The notes: a model not told the origin generated them from the sequence alone. Positions 34,616-44,850 are shown, counted from the stretch's first letter. The stretch: 64,000 nucleotides of DNA from Flammeovirgaceae bacterium BBD 1991-12 (GCA_001657315.1 LYSV01000006.1:1-64000), one strand, 5' to 3'. Numbers and translations are program-made.

Positions 34616-36060
34616 ACATCAAATTCAAAAAACAGGACGGACTGCTTCTGGCAGTCATTATGACCTACAGCTATCTGTTCTATGAACAACATCCGGGCAT
34701 TAATGTACTAATATTTAACCTGATAGTTATCGGCGCCCTGGTCATAAGTCGTCCAATAAAAGCAGTCAGTCCGGCTCTTTGGGTGACTGCCTTAGGGTGC
34801 CTGTTGTCCTCCGTAGGTGTGGTAGTGGTGAATACCGATCTGGCAGTATTCGCCAGCTTTCTGTCACTTATTCTGCTACTGGGTTATGTGCTGGATAAAG
34901 AATCATCACTGTTCGTATCTCTCCTGAATGCTACATATTCCATGCTGGCTGCACCTTTTGTTTATAGTGTCCGGTATTTTCACCGAAGGCCTGATGAAAC
35001 ATCAGCAAGACCATCACTTAGCCAACGACTCAGACTATTACGCTTTGGCAGTCTTGCCCTACCGGTTCTCATCGCCCTGATCTTTTTAAGCCTTTATGCC
35101 AGTGCCAATCCGGTATTTTCCAGCCTGTTGGAACAGATCCGTTTTGATTTTATATCGTGGGAATGGGTACGCTTTACGCTGATCGGCACCTTCATACTGT
35201 TTGGGTTTTTCTATACCACTCAAATGGAAAGTCTTACACAATGGGACGACAAACAGATCAATGACATAGTACGTACCAGAAGAACAAAAACCCAAGATTT
35301 TCACCCTCTGGCACTGAAGTTTGAATTAAAAACAGGGGTCATACTGCTACTGCTTTTGAACCTGCTACTACTGGTTTTTAACCTTGCTGACATTTCCTAC
35401 ATTTCAGGTTCACGATTACCGGAGGGACTCACCTATTCCCAGTATGTGCATCAGGGGGTGTATACACTCATCGTTTCCATCATACTCGCCATTCTGATCA
35501 TTGTATATTTCCTGAGAGGCAATCTTAACTTTCACTCCCGAAACCGGCTACTAATCCTGCTGACGTATGCATGGATCGTTCAGAATATAATACTGGCGCT
35601 GGGGATAGCATACAAAAACGGGTTATACATTGAAGAATACAGCCTTACCTATAAAAGGATCGGAGTATTTGTCTACCTGTTCCTTGCTCTCGCCGGCCTG
35701 CTGACTACCTATACAAAGACCGGCAGCCTGAAAAATCACTGGTACCTGCTCCGAAGAAACGCATGGATCGCCTATGTACTCCTGCTGGTGATGAGTCTTT
35801 TCAACTGGGACAGGATCATTACTAACACCAATCTTAAAAAAACGGACAATACTGACTTTAAGTACCTGACGGGCCTTTCCGATGCCAATCTACCCGAACT
35901 TCAGTTATTGGAGAATGATAACCGGCTTCCTTTAACACTTACCGCCGACCTCACCCACAAGCGTCAGGCCTTTTTTGAAAGGACCCGCTCCACTGGCTGG
36001 CAGTCATGGAATTACCGTGACCATAAGATCACTTATCAGCTCAATGACTTACTTCCATGA
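34612..36060 (+). CDS. DUF4173/DUF4153-type multi-pass membrane protein
   Basis: A 482-residue protein with about twelve membrane helices and a soluble C-terminal section (about 405-482). The pattern and length match the DUF4153/DUF4173 family of Bacteroidota, whose function is not known. ATG overlaps the displaced radical SAM stop, and its own stop overlaps the next start (ATGA), so it belongs to one transcript with both. Confidence 0.83.
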   Translation: MNIKFKKQDGLLLAVIMTYSYLFYEQHPGINVLIFNLIVIGALVISRPIKAVSPALWVTALGCLLSSVGVVVVNTDLAVFASFLSLILLLGYVLDKESSLFVSLLNATYSMLAAPFVYSVRYFHRRPDETSARPSLSQRLRLLRFGSLALPVLIALIFLSLYASANPVFSSLLEQIRFDFISWEWVRFTLIGTFILFGFFYTTQMESLTQWDDKQINDIVRTRRTKTQDFHPLALKFELKTGVILLLLLNLLLLVFNLADISYISGSRLPEGLTYSQYVHQGVYTLIVSIILAILIIVYFLRGNLNFHSRNRLLILLTYAWIVQNIILALGIAYKNGLYIEEYSLTYKRIGVFVYLFLALAGLLTTYTKTGSLKNHWYLLRRNAWIAYVLLLVMSLFNWDRIITNTNLKKTDNTDFKYLTGLSDANLPELQLLENDNRLPLTLTADLTHKRQAFFERTRSTGWQSWNYRDHKITYQLNDLLP

Positions 36061-36728
36061 ATGCCCCGTTTTCCATTGTGAGAACTGCCTTCAGGCTCGG
36101 GCCTGTCGCTATCACATGGTTCATCGTGATGATATATCTGATGGATGGCGGTCTTGAGGTAGGTGTAGTGCTCCCGGTTTTCTTCTTTGGTACGGTTATA
36201 TGCTGGATCATATCCTTTTTCGCCGGACTGATCTTTTTTGGCGCTTTGGCTGCGCTGCATCAGGTACGGCCTATGGGCACCAACCAGATCCAAATATTTG
36301 AGAGGGGATTGCCTCTGTTCATTTTTGGCTTTGGCAGCCTAGTGGCGTGGTCCTGCTCAAATGATCGCCGGATCATCGATAATCTTTCCGAAGATGCATC
36401 CGTCAGGATCTACGACCGACACGGAACAATCATTTTTAGTTCCGATGATGGATATGCCCATCCCAGGGATGGGCACCTACCGTGGCAGTTCACTGCCCGT
36501 CGGATCCTAATTATATCTGATCCAGGATGGACCGCATACATACGGGGGTACCGTACTCCAATAGGAAAAATGCATATTCATCCGTCCGAAGACGGACTCA
36601 ATCAAGGAAAATCAGCTTCGAATCACTTATTGGACGTTTCTCGCATAGATTTTAGTGTTTTTCGCATAGGCTCACAGGTACCTATGCTCACATCTTTGAT
36701 GCAAAGTTTTAACGTAACGTATTTATAA
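36057..36728 (+). CDS. membrane protein of unknown function
   Basis: A 223-residue protein. Two to three hydrophobic helices (about residues 15-35, 40-68 and 88-102) are followed by a soluble domain of about 120 residues with RIYDRHGTIIFSSDDGYAH and a late SRIDFSVFRIGSQVPMLTSL. I do not recognise a family. The four-base overlap with the previous gene shows that it belongs to the same operon. A decayed gene follows. Confidence 0.6.
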   Translation: MNAPFSIVRTAFRLGPVAITWFIVMIYLMDGGLEVGVVLPVFFFGTVICWIISFFAGLIFFGALAALHQVRPMGTNQIQIFERGLPLFIFGFGSLVAWSCSNDRRIIDNLSEDASVRIYDRHGTIIFSSDDGYAHPRDGHLPWQFTARRILIISDPGWTAYIRGYRTPIGKMHIHPSEDGLNQGKSASNHLLDVSRIDFSVFRIGSQVPMLTSLMQSFNVTYL

Positions 36729-36739
36729 ACACAATCCCT

Positions 36740-37056
36740 ATGGCAAGTAAAACATTCACAGATAAACTTAAATCAGTCAGATTAGATTACTCATCTTCAA
36801 TAGCAAAGACTCTCAGGTGGCTCCCCTACTCAAAACGATAGGCATCGATGCGGCATACATAGATAAGGGTGAAGCGCTTTTCAATGAAGTCACTCAGTTG
36901 GTAGATGATCAAAAGAAAGAATACCAGGAACAGAACCTTGCATATGACAAGTTTTACCTGGAAAAAGATGATGCCTAAGCAGACTTTAATCGCACATTGA
37001 AATTAGTAAGAGTGCTATCCAGAAATGACAAAGACTTGCAAAACAGATTATCATGA
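36740..37056 (+). pseudogene. decayed gene of unknown function
   Basis: An ATG at 36740 opens 33 codons (MASKTFTDKL... ending in LRW... and a TAG). From about 36814 a second frame continues as QVAPLLKTIGIDAAYIDKGE, EALFNEVTQLVDDQKKEYQ and so on to TAA at 36976. After that stop the same frame goes on as ADFNRTLKLVRVLSRNDKDLQ to TGA at 37054. The coding-like text on both sides of the frameshift and in-frame stop shows a broken gene for a helical protein of 110 residues or more. The family is not named. Confidence 0.65.
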
Positions 37057-37180
37057 TCATAAGGACAGCATGGTCATCAGCCTGACCCTAAGTGCATGGC
37101 TGTCAGCCATTACAGGCTGGTACCTGTATGCTCTGGACTATTTTAAATCAAATGAGAAAAGTAAAATCAAGATAAAATGA
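37025..37180 (+). CDS. small single-helix membrane peptide
   Basis: A 51-codon gene, too short for routine calling. ATG at 37025 (or 37070 for a 36-residue form) leads to a hydrophobic helix (MVISLTLSAWLSAITGWYLY) and a basic tail (FKSNEKSKIKIK). Its stop overlaps the start of the DUF1361 gene by four bases (ATGA), the same coupling used by real genes nearby. The first 10 codons overlap the decayed gene in another frame. It may be a helper of the DUF1361 membrane protein (inference). Confidence 0.55.
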   Translation: MTKTCKTDYHDHKDSMVISLTLSAWLSAITGWYLYALDYFKSNEKSKIKIK

Positions 37181-37854
37181 AAAAAGTATTTGATCCAACT
37201 TTCGGACGAGCTGTGATCAGCAGTCCTTTGGGTGTATTGTTCCAGTTAACCTTATTTTGTTTACTGCTGATCTTTCTGAGCTACTTCAGATCTTCAAATA
37301 TCACCTATTTTTTCCTGGCGCGGAATCTCTTTCTGGCGTGGGTCCCTTTGATCTTTGCCGTCATCTGGGCAAACCGGCTCAGGTACGGATCACTGAAAAT
37401 ATGGAAGACGGTTGTACTGTTCTGCCTGTGGCTTTTGTTCTTCCCCAATGCACCCTACCTGATCACTGACCTTGTACACTTAAATAATCGTTTCAACCCG
37501 GCCATATGGGCGGACACCCTGCAGCTGTTTTCCTGTGCTTTCACAGGCCTGATCCTGGGCATCTATTCTCTGCATATTGTTCATCGGTCACTCAGTAGCC
37601 GTATGAACTCCATGTCATCATGGAGTATCATAGTGGCCAGCCTGGTGCTCTCGGGCTTTGGCATCTATCTGGGACGTGTACAGCGGTGGAACAGCTGGGA
37701 CCTTTTCACCAACCCCATTGCACTGCTGGTAGATTCCGTTGAGCAGTTTACCAATCCTCAGGCTTTGAAAATGACGCTGAGTTTCTCAGTATTGCTGTTC
37801 ATAACCTATTTCATGTTAAAAACCATTATCCGTCATGAGCGTATTGGGCGATAG
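37177..37854 (+). CDS. DUF1361 family membrane protein
   Basis: A 225-residue protein with about six to seven membrane helices. The family signature LFFPNAPYLITDLVHL lies near residue 86, and GRVQRWNSWD near residue 168. DUF1361 proteins are widespread in Bacteroidota and Firmicutes with no settled function. It overlaps the small peptide upstream (4 bases) and the diacylglycerol kinase gene downstream (20 bases), so the three are co-transcribed. Confidence 0.88.
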   Translation: MKKVFDPTFGRAVISSPLGVLFQLTLFCLLLIFLSYFRSSNITYFFLARNLFLAWVPLIFAVIWANRLRYGSLKIWKTVVLFCLWLLFFPNAPYLITDLVHLNNRFNPAIWADTLQLFSCAFTGLILGIYSLHIVHRSLSSRMNSMSSWSIIVASLVLSGFGIYLGRVQRWNSWDLFTNPIALLVDSVEQFTNPQALKMTLSFSVLLFITYFMLKTIIRHERIGR

Positions 37855-38203
37855 CTTAAAGAAGAATCTGATAAGCTACAGGCATGCTTTCAATGGAGTA
37901 AAGTATGTGCTGGGCCATGAGAACAATATTTTTTATCAGGTCATAGCGGCCATTGCCACTATTCTGATCAGTTACGCCCTCGAGCTGAACAGAATGGAAT
38001 GGATCATTATTTGTATCATGATCGGTCTTGTGCTCATGGCTGAGACGTTCAATTCAGCCATCGAAAAGCTGGCCGATCACCTGCACCCGCAAAAACATCC
38101 GGCTATCGGGCTGGTCAAGGATATTGCTGCAGGAGCAGTACTGATCATAGCTACGACAGCCGCCGTTGTCGGGATGATCATTTTCATCGGAAAACTGTAT
38201 TAA
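37835..38203 (+). CDS. dgkA: diacylglycerol kinase-family membrane enzyme
   Basis: A 122-residue membrane protein of the prokaryotic diacylglycerol/undecaprenol kinase family. It keeps the active-site block AETFNSAIEKLADHL (near residue 70) and the final KDIAAGAVLI segment, with three membrane helices. In Gram-positive bacteria and Bacteroidota this form often phosphorylates undecaprenol, recycling the lipid carrier; which lipid is used here cannot be told. The start overlaps the DUF1361 gene by 20 bases. Confidence 0.92.
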   Translation: MSVLGDSLKKNLISYRHAFNGVKYVLGHENNIFYQVIAAIATILISYALELNRMEWIIICIMIGLVLMAETFNSAIEKLADHLHPQKHPAIGLVKDIAAGAVLIIATTAAVVGMIIFIGKLY

Positions 38204-38263
38204 GGGATCGTCTATCGTAATCGTAGATGGGAAAACCAATTCTCTCCGATGGACCTGATCACA

Positions 38264-38569
38264 TCAAAGGGAATCATTCCATGCGCGTATCCCACCATCC
38301 AGGTTATACAGTGAAGTAAACCCTTTTGAGCCCATGTAACCACAGGCTTTACCGCTGCGGTTGCCACTGCGGCAATACACAAGATAGGTTTTGTCCTTAT
38401 CCAGTTTGTCTATTTCCGCCGGAAAGGAAGGGTCCATAATGTTGATCAGTACAGCCCCTGGTATGGTACCTTCCACTTCTTCTTCCGGTGCCCTTACATC
38501 CAAAACTGTAGTATTTTCGTTCTCCATTAGCTCCTTGAACTTTTCTGGAGAGATGTTTTCGAAACTCAT
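38264..38569 (-). CDS. single-domain rhodanese-like protein
   Basis: A 101-residue rhodanese domain. The active-site loop is YCRSGNRSG with catalytic C66, preceded by the usual VLDVRAPEE and DKDKTYLVY strands. Such small rhodaneses carry sulfur as a persulfide and donate it, or transfer sulfur from thiosulfate. It is not exported. It stands alone, convergent with the diacylglycerol kinase gene. Confidence 0.93.
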   Translation of the reverse strand: MSFENISPEKFKELMENENTTVLDVRAPEEEVEGTIPGAVLINIMDPSFPAEIDKLDKDKTYLVYCRSGNRSGKACGYMGSKGFTSLYNLDGGIRAWNDSL

Positions 38570-38725
38570 TTGATCTTATGCTTGTTGCCTGCCGCTATGT
38601 CTGTCCTGTGATAAAGGACTGCTCCGTTGAGCAGGTCATTTGTATCCAACAAATTATATCCTGCTAAGTTTCACATAGCAACTCATATTGTCAAGCCTCC
38701 GGATAGTAATCTGCTTCCCGGATTT

Positions 38726-40018
38726 CTATTTATGCATGGATGAAAGTACCTGAAAGTTGACTTCAATAATACGGTCTGCAATATCATCAGTAATAGCATG
38801 GGAGATGAACAAGGCCTCAAACTGTGACGGTGCCAGGTAAATCCCTTTTTCCAGCATTTTTTTAAAATAGTCGGCAAACAGGTAAGTGTCCGACATTCTG
38901 GCCGATTCAAAATCACGAACTTTCTCATCCGTAAAGAAAAGGCTGAACATGGAGCCAATATGATTTATGGTATAATTCAGTCCAAGCGCCTGCAGGTTTT
39001 TTCTGATACCCTCCACAATTCTCGTGGAGACGGCATCTGCTTCCTGGTAGATCTGCTGATTTTTATGAAGATGGTCCAGTATAGCAAAACCAGCCGCCAT
39101 GGCCACCGGATTTCCTGACAGCGTACCGGCCTGATAAACGGGGCCCTCTGGTGATACAAAATCCATGATCTCCTTTTTGCCACCATACGCACCAACGGGC
39201 ATGCCTCCCCCGATGATCTTACCTAATGTGGTCATATCCGGCGTTACGCCCAGCACCTGCTGAGCGCCACCTGGCGCCAGACGAAAGCCTGTCATCACTT
39301 CATCAAAGATCAAAACAATATTTTCGTCGTCACAAAGGGTCCTTAATCCTTCCAGAAAACCAGCGTCAGGAAGCACACAGCCCATATTCCCCGCTACCGG
39401 CTCTATGATAATAGCTGCAATCTCATCCCTGTTTGCCGAAGCAAGTTGTTTAACGGTTTCCAGGTCATTGAACGGTGCAGTCAGTGTGTCCCGGGCAGTA
39501 CCTTCTGTAACGCCGGGACTATCCGGCACACCCATAGTAGCAGCACCGCTGCCCGCAGCGATCAAAAAGGAGTCACCATGTCCATGATAGCAACCTTCAA
39601 ATTTTATGATCTTGTCTTTACCGGTATATCCCCGGGCCAGACGTACGGCCGACATAGTAGCTTCAGTACCGCTGTTGACCATCCTCACCTTGTCTATGGA
39701 AGGCACAATTGAGGTGATCAGCTCTGCCATCTCTACCTCCCTCCGTGTAGGTGCGCCGAATGACAGCGAGCTTCCGATGGCCTTTGCCACAGCCTCTTCA
39801 ATGATCTCATGGGCATGCCCCAGAAACATAGGGCCCCACGAATTGATCAGTTCTATGTATTCATTGCCATCTTCATCATACAAGAAGGCACCCTTGGCAG
39901 ATTTTATAAAAACAGGATCACCACCTACCGCTTTGAATGCTCTTACCGGTGAGTTTACCCCGCCTGGAATGAAATGTTTGGCTTTCGAAAAGAGTTCCTT
40001 ACTGTTTTTCAATTGCAT
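38726..40018 (-). CDS. hemL: glutamate-1-semialdehyde 2,1-aminomutase
   Basis: A 430-residue PLP-dependent aminotransferase-fold enzyme that makes 5-aminolevulinate in the C5 heme pathway. Visible features are PGGVNSPVRAFKAVGG at the start, MVNSGTEATMSAVRLARGYTG, FDEVMTGFR and the PLP lysine in TTLGKIIGGGMPVGAYGG. The length fits the family. Its start overlaps the end of the upstream TPR/periplasmic-binding gene by 20 bases, so it is last in a guaA-to-hemL transcript. No other heme genes lie nearby. Confidence 0.96.
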   Translation of the reverse strand: MQLKNSKELFSKAKHFIPGGVNSPVRAFKAVGGDPVFIKSAKGAFLYDEDGNEYIELINSWGPMFLGHAHEIIEEAVAKAIGSSLSFGAPTRREVEMAELITSIVPSIDKVRMVNSGTEATMSAVRLARGYTGKDKIIKFEGCYHGHGDSFLIAAGSGAATMGVPDSPGVTEGTARDTLTAPFNDLETVKQLASANRDEIAAIIIEPVAGNMGCVLPDAGFLEGLRTLCDDENIVLIFDEVMTGFRLAPGGAQQVLGVTPDMTTLGKIIGGGMPVGAYGGKKEIMDFVSPEGPVYQAGTLSGNPVAMAAGFAILDHLHKNQQIYQEADAVSTRIVEGIRKNLQALGLNYTINHIGSMFSLFFTDEKVRDFESARMSDTYLFADYFKKMLEKGIYLAPSQFEALFISHAITDDIADRIIEVNFQVLSSMHK

Positions 40019-41765
40019 ACTGATCGTCCTCCGTCTTATAGGATATCTTCACCCCTTCATCCTCAAAAGTCAGAATAGGTACAATATTGTTATCGTTGGT
40101 ATTTTTGTAACGATGGCCAACGGTGAGGCAACCATCGAGCATTTCTTCCTCATTCCACCCTATCTGAAAATATTTACCATACTTGTTGAGGCCAGCGCCC
40201 ACCATCATCATCAGATCGTATCCTACCTCTACATATTTGCCTGGAACAGTCTTATGCTTCTTTATATAAGCCTCGCGGAAAGCTGCGTAGTCCTCCGAAT
40301 CCTTCACTTTGTAAACCGGCGCATAAAGTGTAACTCCAAGCCTGCGGTAGACTTCATAGTCAATGGCAGTCAGCTCCAGCCAGTTGGCTGATCCTATCAC
40401 GCTGATGGAATCTCCACGTGTCTCCACGGAGCTGAGCACTTTGGATGAGATGAGATCATTTCCCGAGGCTACAAATATATGGCCCACACTGTCCGGAGCG
40501 ATCTGATATCTTTCCTTTGCTTCATCGGTAGATGCTTCCGTGATCTTTTTATCAGTGATCAGCAGAAGGTCCAGTATCTGACGGGTGGAGTCTTTCCTGA
40601 TCTTTTTTGTGATAATAATTTCAAATCCTTCCTTCTCGATCCTTTGTTTATAGGCATAGGCAAGCGCCGAATCACTTTTGCTTTCACCATAGAATATTAT
40701 CCCAGGCTTTTTTTCCATGCGTTCCGCCGCAAAGTCCGCTGTCCTACGGCCTATCGTCTCGTTGCTGGGGTGGTAAAGAAATGAATAGGGATTGTTTCCG
40801 ATCACCTCAGCATCAGTCCTTAACGGGTTGATCACATTTATTTTATGGGCAAAGGAGAACTCGTTTACCATTTCCGTCAGTCTGGATGAAAACGGACCTA
40901 TGATCAGGTCCATCCCTCTCAGCTCCTCCTGAGCCAGTATATCCTCGGTCACTGCTTCGTTCCTTTTGGTATCGTATGAGAACAGCTTCAGGGCCACTCC
41001 CTGCCTTTCAAGGGTATCCACAGCCAATTGTATCCCCTGGTAAATGTCCAGTACAAACTGATTGAATTTTCTCCGCTCGTTCGGCTCCAGGTCCCGTACC
41101 ATAAAAGGATAGAGCATAGCCACCCGGTATTCATCTCTGAACACGGGTTGCTGAGCGGCGAGCATGTTAAATCTGGCAGGATCCAGCTTAAAACGGTCGA
41201 TGATCTCGTTCAAAAGATAATGATCCTGATTGACCAACGGTTGGGAAGTTATGTTTTGGGCCAACGCTCTGCCCAACTGTTTTTCTGCCGGATAGGTCTG
41301 GTAGAGCTCCACCAGTTTTTCATGATCTTCAATATGCGAAAAGTAAAAATACTTGAGGTTTTCAGCATCCTTACGGACCTCTTTATTCTTAATATCCTGA
41401 AGAACAGTTATGGCAAGGTCATAGCTTCCGGACTCCATATGGACCTGGCCCAGCCAGTAATTCACTTCATCGATCCGGCTCCACTTGCCATAAAGCTGCT
41501 TGACCTGTAAGAACATATCCCTGGCCAGGGCCGGGTATTCCTCGCGATAGGCAGATACAGCGTAGTAAAAGCTGGCATAAGCTGAAAAAGGATTGTTCTC
41601 ATCCTTCGCAATCAATGGTTTAAAGGCCTCGCGGGCCAAGTTGTATTTACCTTCATTGAAAAAGGCCTTAGCCGCAAGGTAGTCTTTCTGAAAGCTTTGC
41701 TGCCCCTGAACGGCACCTGAAAAAAACAAAAGCCAGACAAATCCGATTTTTACAAAATATTTCAT
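39999..41765 (-). CDS. exported TPR plus periplasmic-binding-protein-like protein
   Basis: About 588 residues. The signal peptide (MKYFVKIGFVWLLFFSGAVQ) ends near residue 22. Helical repeats (about 25-200) of TPR type follow (AKAFFNEGKYNLAREAFKPL). A type 1 periplasmic-binding domain (about 215-560) has EELRGMDLIIGPFSSRL and INPLRTDAEVIGNNPYSFLY, like LivJ-type amino acid receptors. Similar TPR-PBP proteins (LpoA-like) regulate cell-wall synthases in other bacteria, so an envelope role is plausible. The start is set at 41765, where the signal peptide begins; an upstream in-frame start would overlap guaA. It lies between guaA and hemL. Confidence 0.83.
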   Translation of the reverse strand: MKYFVKIGFVWLLFFSGAVQGQQSFQKDYLAAKAFFNEGKYNLAREAFKPLIAKDENNPFSAYASFYYAVSAYREEYPALARDMFLQVKQLYGKWSRIDEVNYWLGQVHMESGSYDLAITVLQDIKNKEVRKDAENLKYFYFSHIEDHEKLVELYQTYPAEKQLGRALAQNITSQPLVNQDHYLLNEIIDRFKLDPARFNMLAAQQPVFRDEYRVAMLYPFMVRDLEPNERRKFNQFVLDIYQGIQLAVDTLERQGVALKLFSYDTKRNEAVTEDILAQEELRGMDLIIGPFSSRLTEMVNEFSFAHKINVINPLRTDAEVIGNNPYSFLYHPSNETIGRRTADFAAERMEKKPGIIFYGESKSDSALAYAYKQRIEKEGFEIIITKKIRKDSTRQILDLLLITDKKITEASTDEAKERYQIAPDSVGHIFVASGNDLISSKVLSSVETRGDSISVIGSANWLELTAIDYEVYRRLGVTLYAPVYKVKDSEDYAAFREAYIKKHKTVPGKYVEVGYDLMMMVGAGLNKYGKYFQIGWNEEEMLDGCLTVGHRYKNTNDNNIVPILTFEDEGVKISYKTEDDQYAIEKQ

Positions 41766-41775
41766 GTATTGCACT

Positions 41776-43305
41776 TTATTCCCACTCAATGGTGGCCGGT
41801 GGTTTGGAACTGATATCATACACCACCCTGTTCACACCTTTTACCGTATTGATTATTTCATTGGAAATATCCGCCAGGAACTCATAGGGCAGATGACACC
41901 AGTCGGCGGTCATACCGTCAACACTGGTCACTGCCCTGAGGCTGACCACCCGTTCATAGGTACGTTCATCGCCCATCACTCCCACGGATTGTATCGGCAG
42001 CAGCATGGCTCCTGCCTGCCATACGTCATCATAAAGGCCGGCTTCTTTCAGCCCCCTGATAAAAATATGATCCACGTCCTGAAGGATACGTACTTTTTCG
42101 GAAGTTATATCCCCCAGTATCCTTATTCCCAGCCCGGGCCCGGGAAAAGGATGACGACCAAGAATCTTTTGATCAATTTCCAGCGTTTTCCCAACCCTGC
42201 GTACCTCATCCTTGAATAACGTATTCAGGGGCTCTACTACCTTAAGCTTCATAAAATCCGGCAGCCCACCCACATTGTGATGTGACTTGATCGTGGCCGA
42301 TGGACCTTTAACAGAAACAGATTCAATCACATCAGGGTAGATCGTCCCCTGTCCCAGCCACTTCACATTTTGGATCTTGTGCGCCTCTTCATCAAATACC
42401 TCAATGAATGTCCTGCCGATAGCCTTGCGTTTGGCCTCAGGGTCTGTTACGCCTTCCAACGCTGCATAGAATTTATTTTTGGCATCCACACCTGTGACAT
42501 TAAGCCCCATATCCTCGTAGGAATGTAATACCTCTTCAAATTCGTGTTTCCTCAGCAGGCCGTTATCAACAAAAATACAATGTAACTGGCCCCCTATGGC
42601 ACGGTGGATCAATGTAGCCGCCACCGACGAATCCACTCCACCGGAAAGCCCCATCACTACCTGATCACCTCCCAGCTTGTCCCTGAGGGCATCTACCGTG
42701 GTTTCCACAAAAATATCCGGGGTCCAGTCCTGCGCACAGCCGCAGATATGGACCACGAAATTCCTCAACAAGGTTTTCCCCTGAAGCGTGTGAGTAACCT
42801 CTGGGTGGAACTGAATACCGTAGGTCTCCTCATCGTGGATCTTGTATGCAGCAACGTCCACAGTGGCCGTACTGGCAATAATATCAAAGTTTTCCGGCAG
42901 GGAAGAGATGGTATCCCCATGAGACATCCATACCTGTGAATCAATGGTGATCTCCTTCATCAGCTCATTATGCTGGTCTACCCGCGATAGTTTGGCCCTG
43001 CCAAATTCACGGATCTCAGAAGGAAGTACGTTACCCCCATCCCTGTGTGCCATCAACTGCGCTCCGTAACAGACTCCCAAAACGGGTATTTTTTTTCGAA
43101 ACGAATCTATGGGTATTTCAGGGGCGTCCTCCTGCCGCACCGAACACGGACTTCCTGAGAAGATCACACCTTTAATGTTATCTGTAATTTCGGGAATATG
43201 ATTGTAAGGATGGATCTCACAATAAACATTCAGCTCCCGTACTCGCCTGGCAATCAATTGGGTGTATTGGGAACCAAAGTCCAGGATCAAGATCTGTTCT
43301 GCCAT
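41776..43305 (-). CDS. guaA: GMP synthase (glutamine-hydrolysing)
   Basis: A 509-residue enzyme converting XMP to GMP. The N-terminal glutamine amidotransferase has C79 in GVCYGAQ and a FHPEVTHT histidine/glutamate. The ATP-pyrophosphatase domain has the P-loop [10 protein letters not shown] (near residue 220). The C-terminal dimerisation domain ends with the usual KPPATIEWE. It is the first gene of a minus-strand group that continues with the TPR/periplasmic-binding gene after a 10-base gap. Only the substrate channel order and length were checked, and both fit. Confidence 0.97.
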   Translation of the reverse strand: MAEQILILDFGSQYTQLIARRVRELNVYCEIHPYNHIPEITDNIKGVIFSGSPCSVRQEDAPEIPIDSFRKKIPVLGVCYGAQLMAHRDGGNVLPSEIREFGRAKLSRVDQHNELMKEITIDSQVWMSHGDTISSLPENFDIIASTATVDVAAYKIHDEETYGIQFHPEVTHTLQGKTLLRNFVVHICGCAQDWTPDIFVETTVDALRDKLGGDQVVMGLSGGVDSSVAATLIHRAIGGQLHCIFVDNGLLRKHEFEEVLHSYEDMGLNVTGVDAKNKFYAALEGVTDPEAKRKAIGRTFIEVFDEEAHKIQNVKWLGQGTIYPDVIESVSVKGPSATIKSHHNVGGLPDFMKLKVVEPLNTLFKDEVRRVGKTLEIDQKILGRHPFPGPGLGIRILGDITSEKVRILQDVDHIFIRGLKEAGLYDDVWQAGAMLLPIQSVGVMGDERTYERVVSLRAVTSVDGMTADWCHLPYEFLADISNEIINTVKGVNRVVYDISSKPPATIEWE

Positions 43306-43788
43306 GGCTGCAAAAATAGTATGAGCCTTTTGGAAATGCTATAAAAAGTAACAAAGATAGTTTCTAATGCACAATAACACTTTCTGTACGCCTTAAAGCT
43401 GCCTGCTTATCTTAAAATCAGTAATTAATATGGGTAAAATCGCGTAAAAACAGAGTAGCATCCCAGTCAAAACAAAGGACCGGGCTTTATTAAAACAGGC
43501 ATTGGAAAAACTGTAAGGTACCTGTGGTTGAAAGCACCAAATATTATTTACTCGCCCGGCCGGCCTTATGTTACTGCTTATCACATCTAAACTATAGTGT
43601 AACCACCAACCCATCAGTAAAAGTATATAACACGATGGGAAATGTTGTCTTAACTGAAAAAGGCGTTTTGAGTGCAGGAACAGATTTTCATTGGGATTAA
43701 TAAAGCCCGGCATGTATATTGTGAATATTTTTGTTAATAATGTACACCCCCCCGCACGCACGCAGGATTATCAAGCAATAGAGTATTT
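43306..43788. other. non-coding stretch between guaA and the TIGR03032 gene
   Basis: No gene is supported. A minus-strand frame (43393-43761) has no recognisable family and odd composition. A run of C residues and CGCACG words occurs at about 43748-43763, just before the next gene's start. Both promoters for the divergent genes should lie here, but I could not place them. Confidence 0.4.
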
Positions 43789-44850
43789 ATGAGCAAAAAC
43801 ATACCGGCTCCCTTCAGTTGCCAGAGCACGCCGCAAGTCCCTGAACTGTTGAACAGCCTTAACTGTACCCTTGCTATCACCACTTTTCAGGCAGGAAAGG
43901 TAATTTTCATAAGCGCCAAAAATGATCACGAGATCATACAGCTCCCACGGACTTTTCATAAGCCTATGGGACTTGCTGTTAAGGAAGATAAAATTGCACT
44001 GGCCTCCAAAGATGAATTAATATTGTTCAAGGGTTCAACTACTCTGGCCAGCAGCTATCCAAAAAAAACCGGTATCTATGATATGCTGTATGTTCCCACT
44101 GCTGTATATCAGACGGGAGAGATCGATATTCATGATATTGCATGGGTGGGAGATGACCTTTACGCCGTAAACACCTCTTTTTCCTGCCTTGTCCAATTGG
44201 ATGAATACCATCATTTTTCCCCTGTCTGGCAGCCATCCTTTGTGTCTGCATTGGCTTCCGAAGACCGGTGTCACTTAAATGGAATGGCTACTGAAGATAA
44301 TAAGATCAAATATACAACGGCTTTTGGTACGGGAGATACTCCTCAAAGCTGGAAAGCTCATATTCCAAATGGAGGGATCATCATTGATGTAGAGCAAAAC
44401 GAAATCCTGAGCTCCGACCTGGCCATGCCGCACTCGCCAAGGATATTTGACGGTGATCTTTTTGTATTACTATCGGCAACGGGTGAATTAGTACAAATTG
44501 ATAGAGAAAACGGGAAGCGGGAAGTTATTTACCAAAAGGATGGATTTGTAAGGGGCCTGGCAAAATATGACGACTATATGTTCATAGGCTTTTCAAGATT
44601 GCGTAAGAACAGCTCCAGCTTTTCAAAACTGGGATTCTCTGAGAAAGCACTGCATTCCGGCATAGCCATAATTCATGCCAAAACCAGGGCTTTGGTTGGG
44701 GAAATAAGATATCTTGCCTCAGTAGATGAGATCTATGATATTCAGATAATCCCAAATTATAACAGACCCAACATCCTGAATACAATAAGTCAGGACTACA
44801 AATCAGCATTAATAACCCCACAAAGCACCTATTGGGGAAAATCACAGTAA
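43789..44850 (+). CDS. TIGR03032 family protein
   Basis: A 353-residue protein of the TIGR03032/DUF4915 group, a beta-propeller-like family. Typical segments are LAITTFQAGKVIFISAKND, FHKPMGLAV, HDIAWVGDDLYAVNTSFSCL, RCHLNGMA and MPHSPRIFDGDLFVLLSATGEL. The family's function is not established; it often appears near secretion or sulfated-carbohydrate genes in other organisms, neither of which is seen here. No signal peptide is visible. Confidence 0.9.
   Translation: MSKNIPAPFSCQSTPQVPELLNSLNCTLAITTFQAGKVIFISAKNDHEIIQLPRTFHKPMGLAVKEDKIALASKDELILFKGSTTLASSYPKKTGIYDMLYVPTAVYQTGEIDIHDIAWVGDDLYAVNTSFSCLVQLDEYHHFSPVWQPSFVSALASEDRCHLNGMATEDNKIKYTTAFGTGDTPQSWKAHIPNGGIIIDVEQNEILSSDLAMPHSPRIFDGDLFVLLSATGELVQIDRENGKREVIYQKDGFVRGLAKYDDYMFIGFSRLRKNSSSFSKLGFSEKALHSGIAIIHAKTRALVGEIRYLASVDEIYDIQIIPNYNRPNILNTISQDYKSALITPQSTYWGKSQ

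Noticed and set aside
43393-43761. 122-codon minus-strand frame upstream of the TIGR03032 gene
   Set aside because: Its composition is odd and it matches nothing; it also lacks a partner and probably overlaps promoter DNA.
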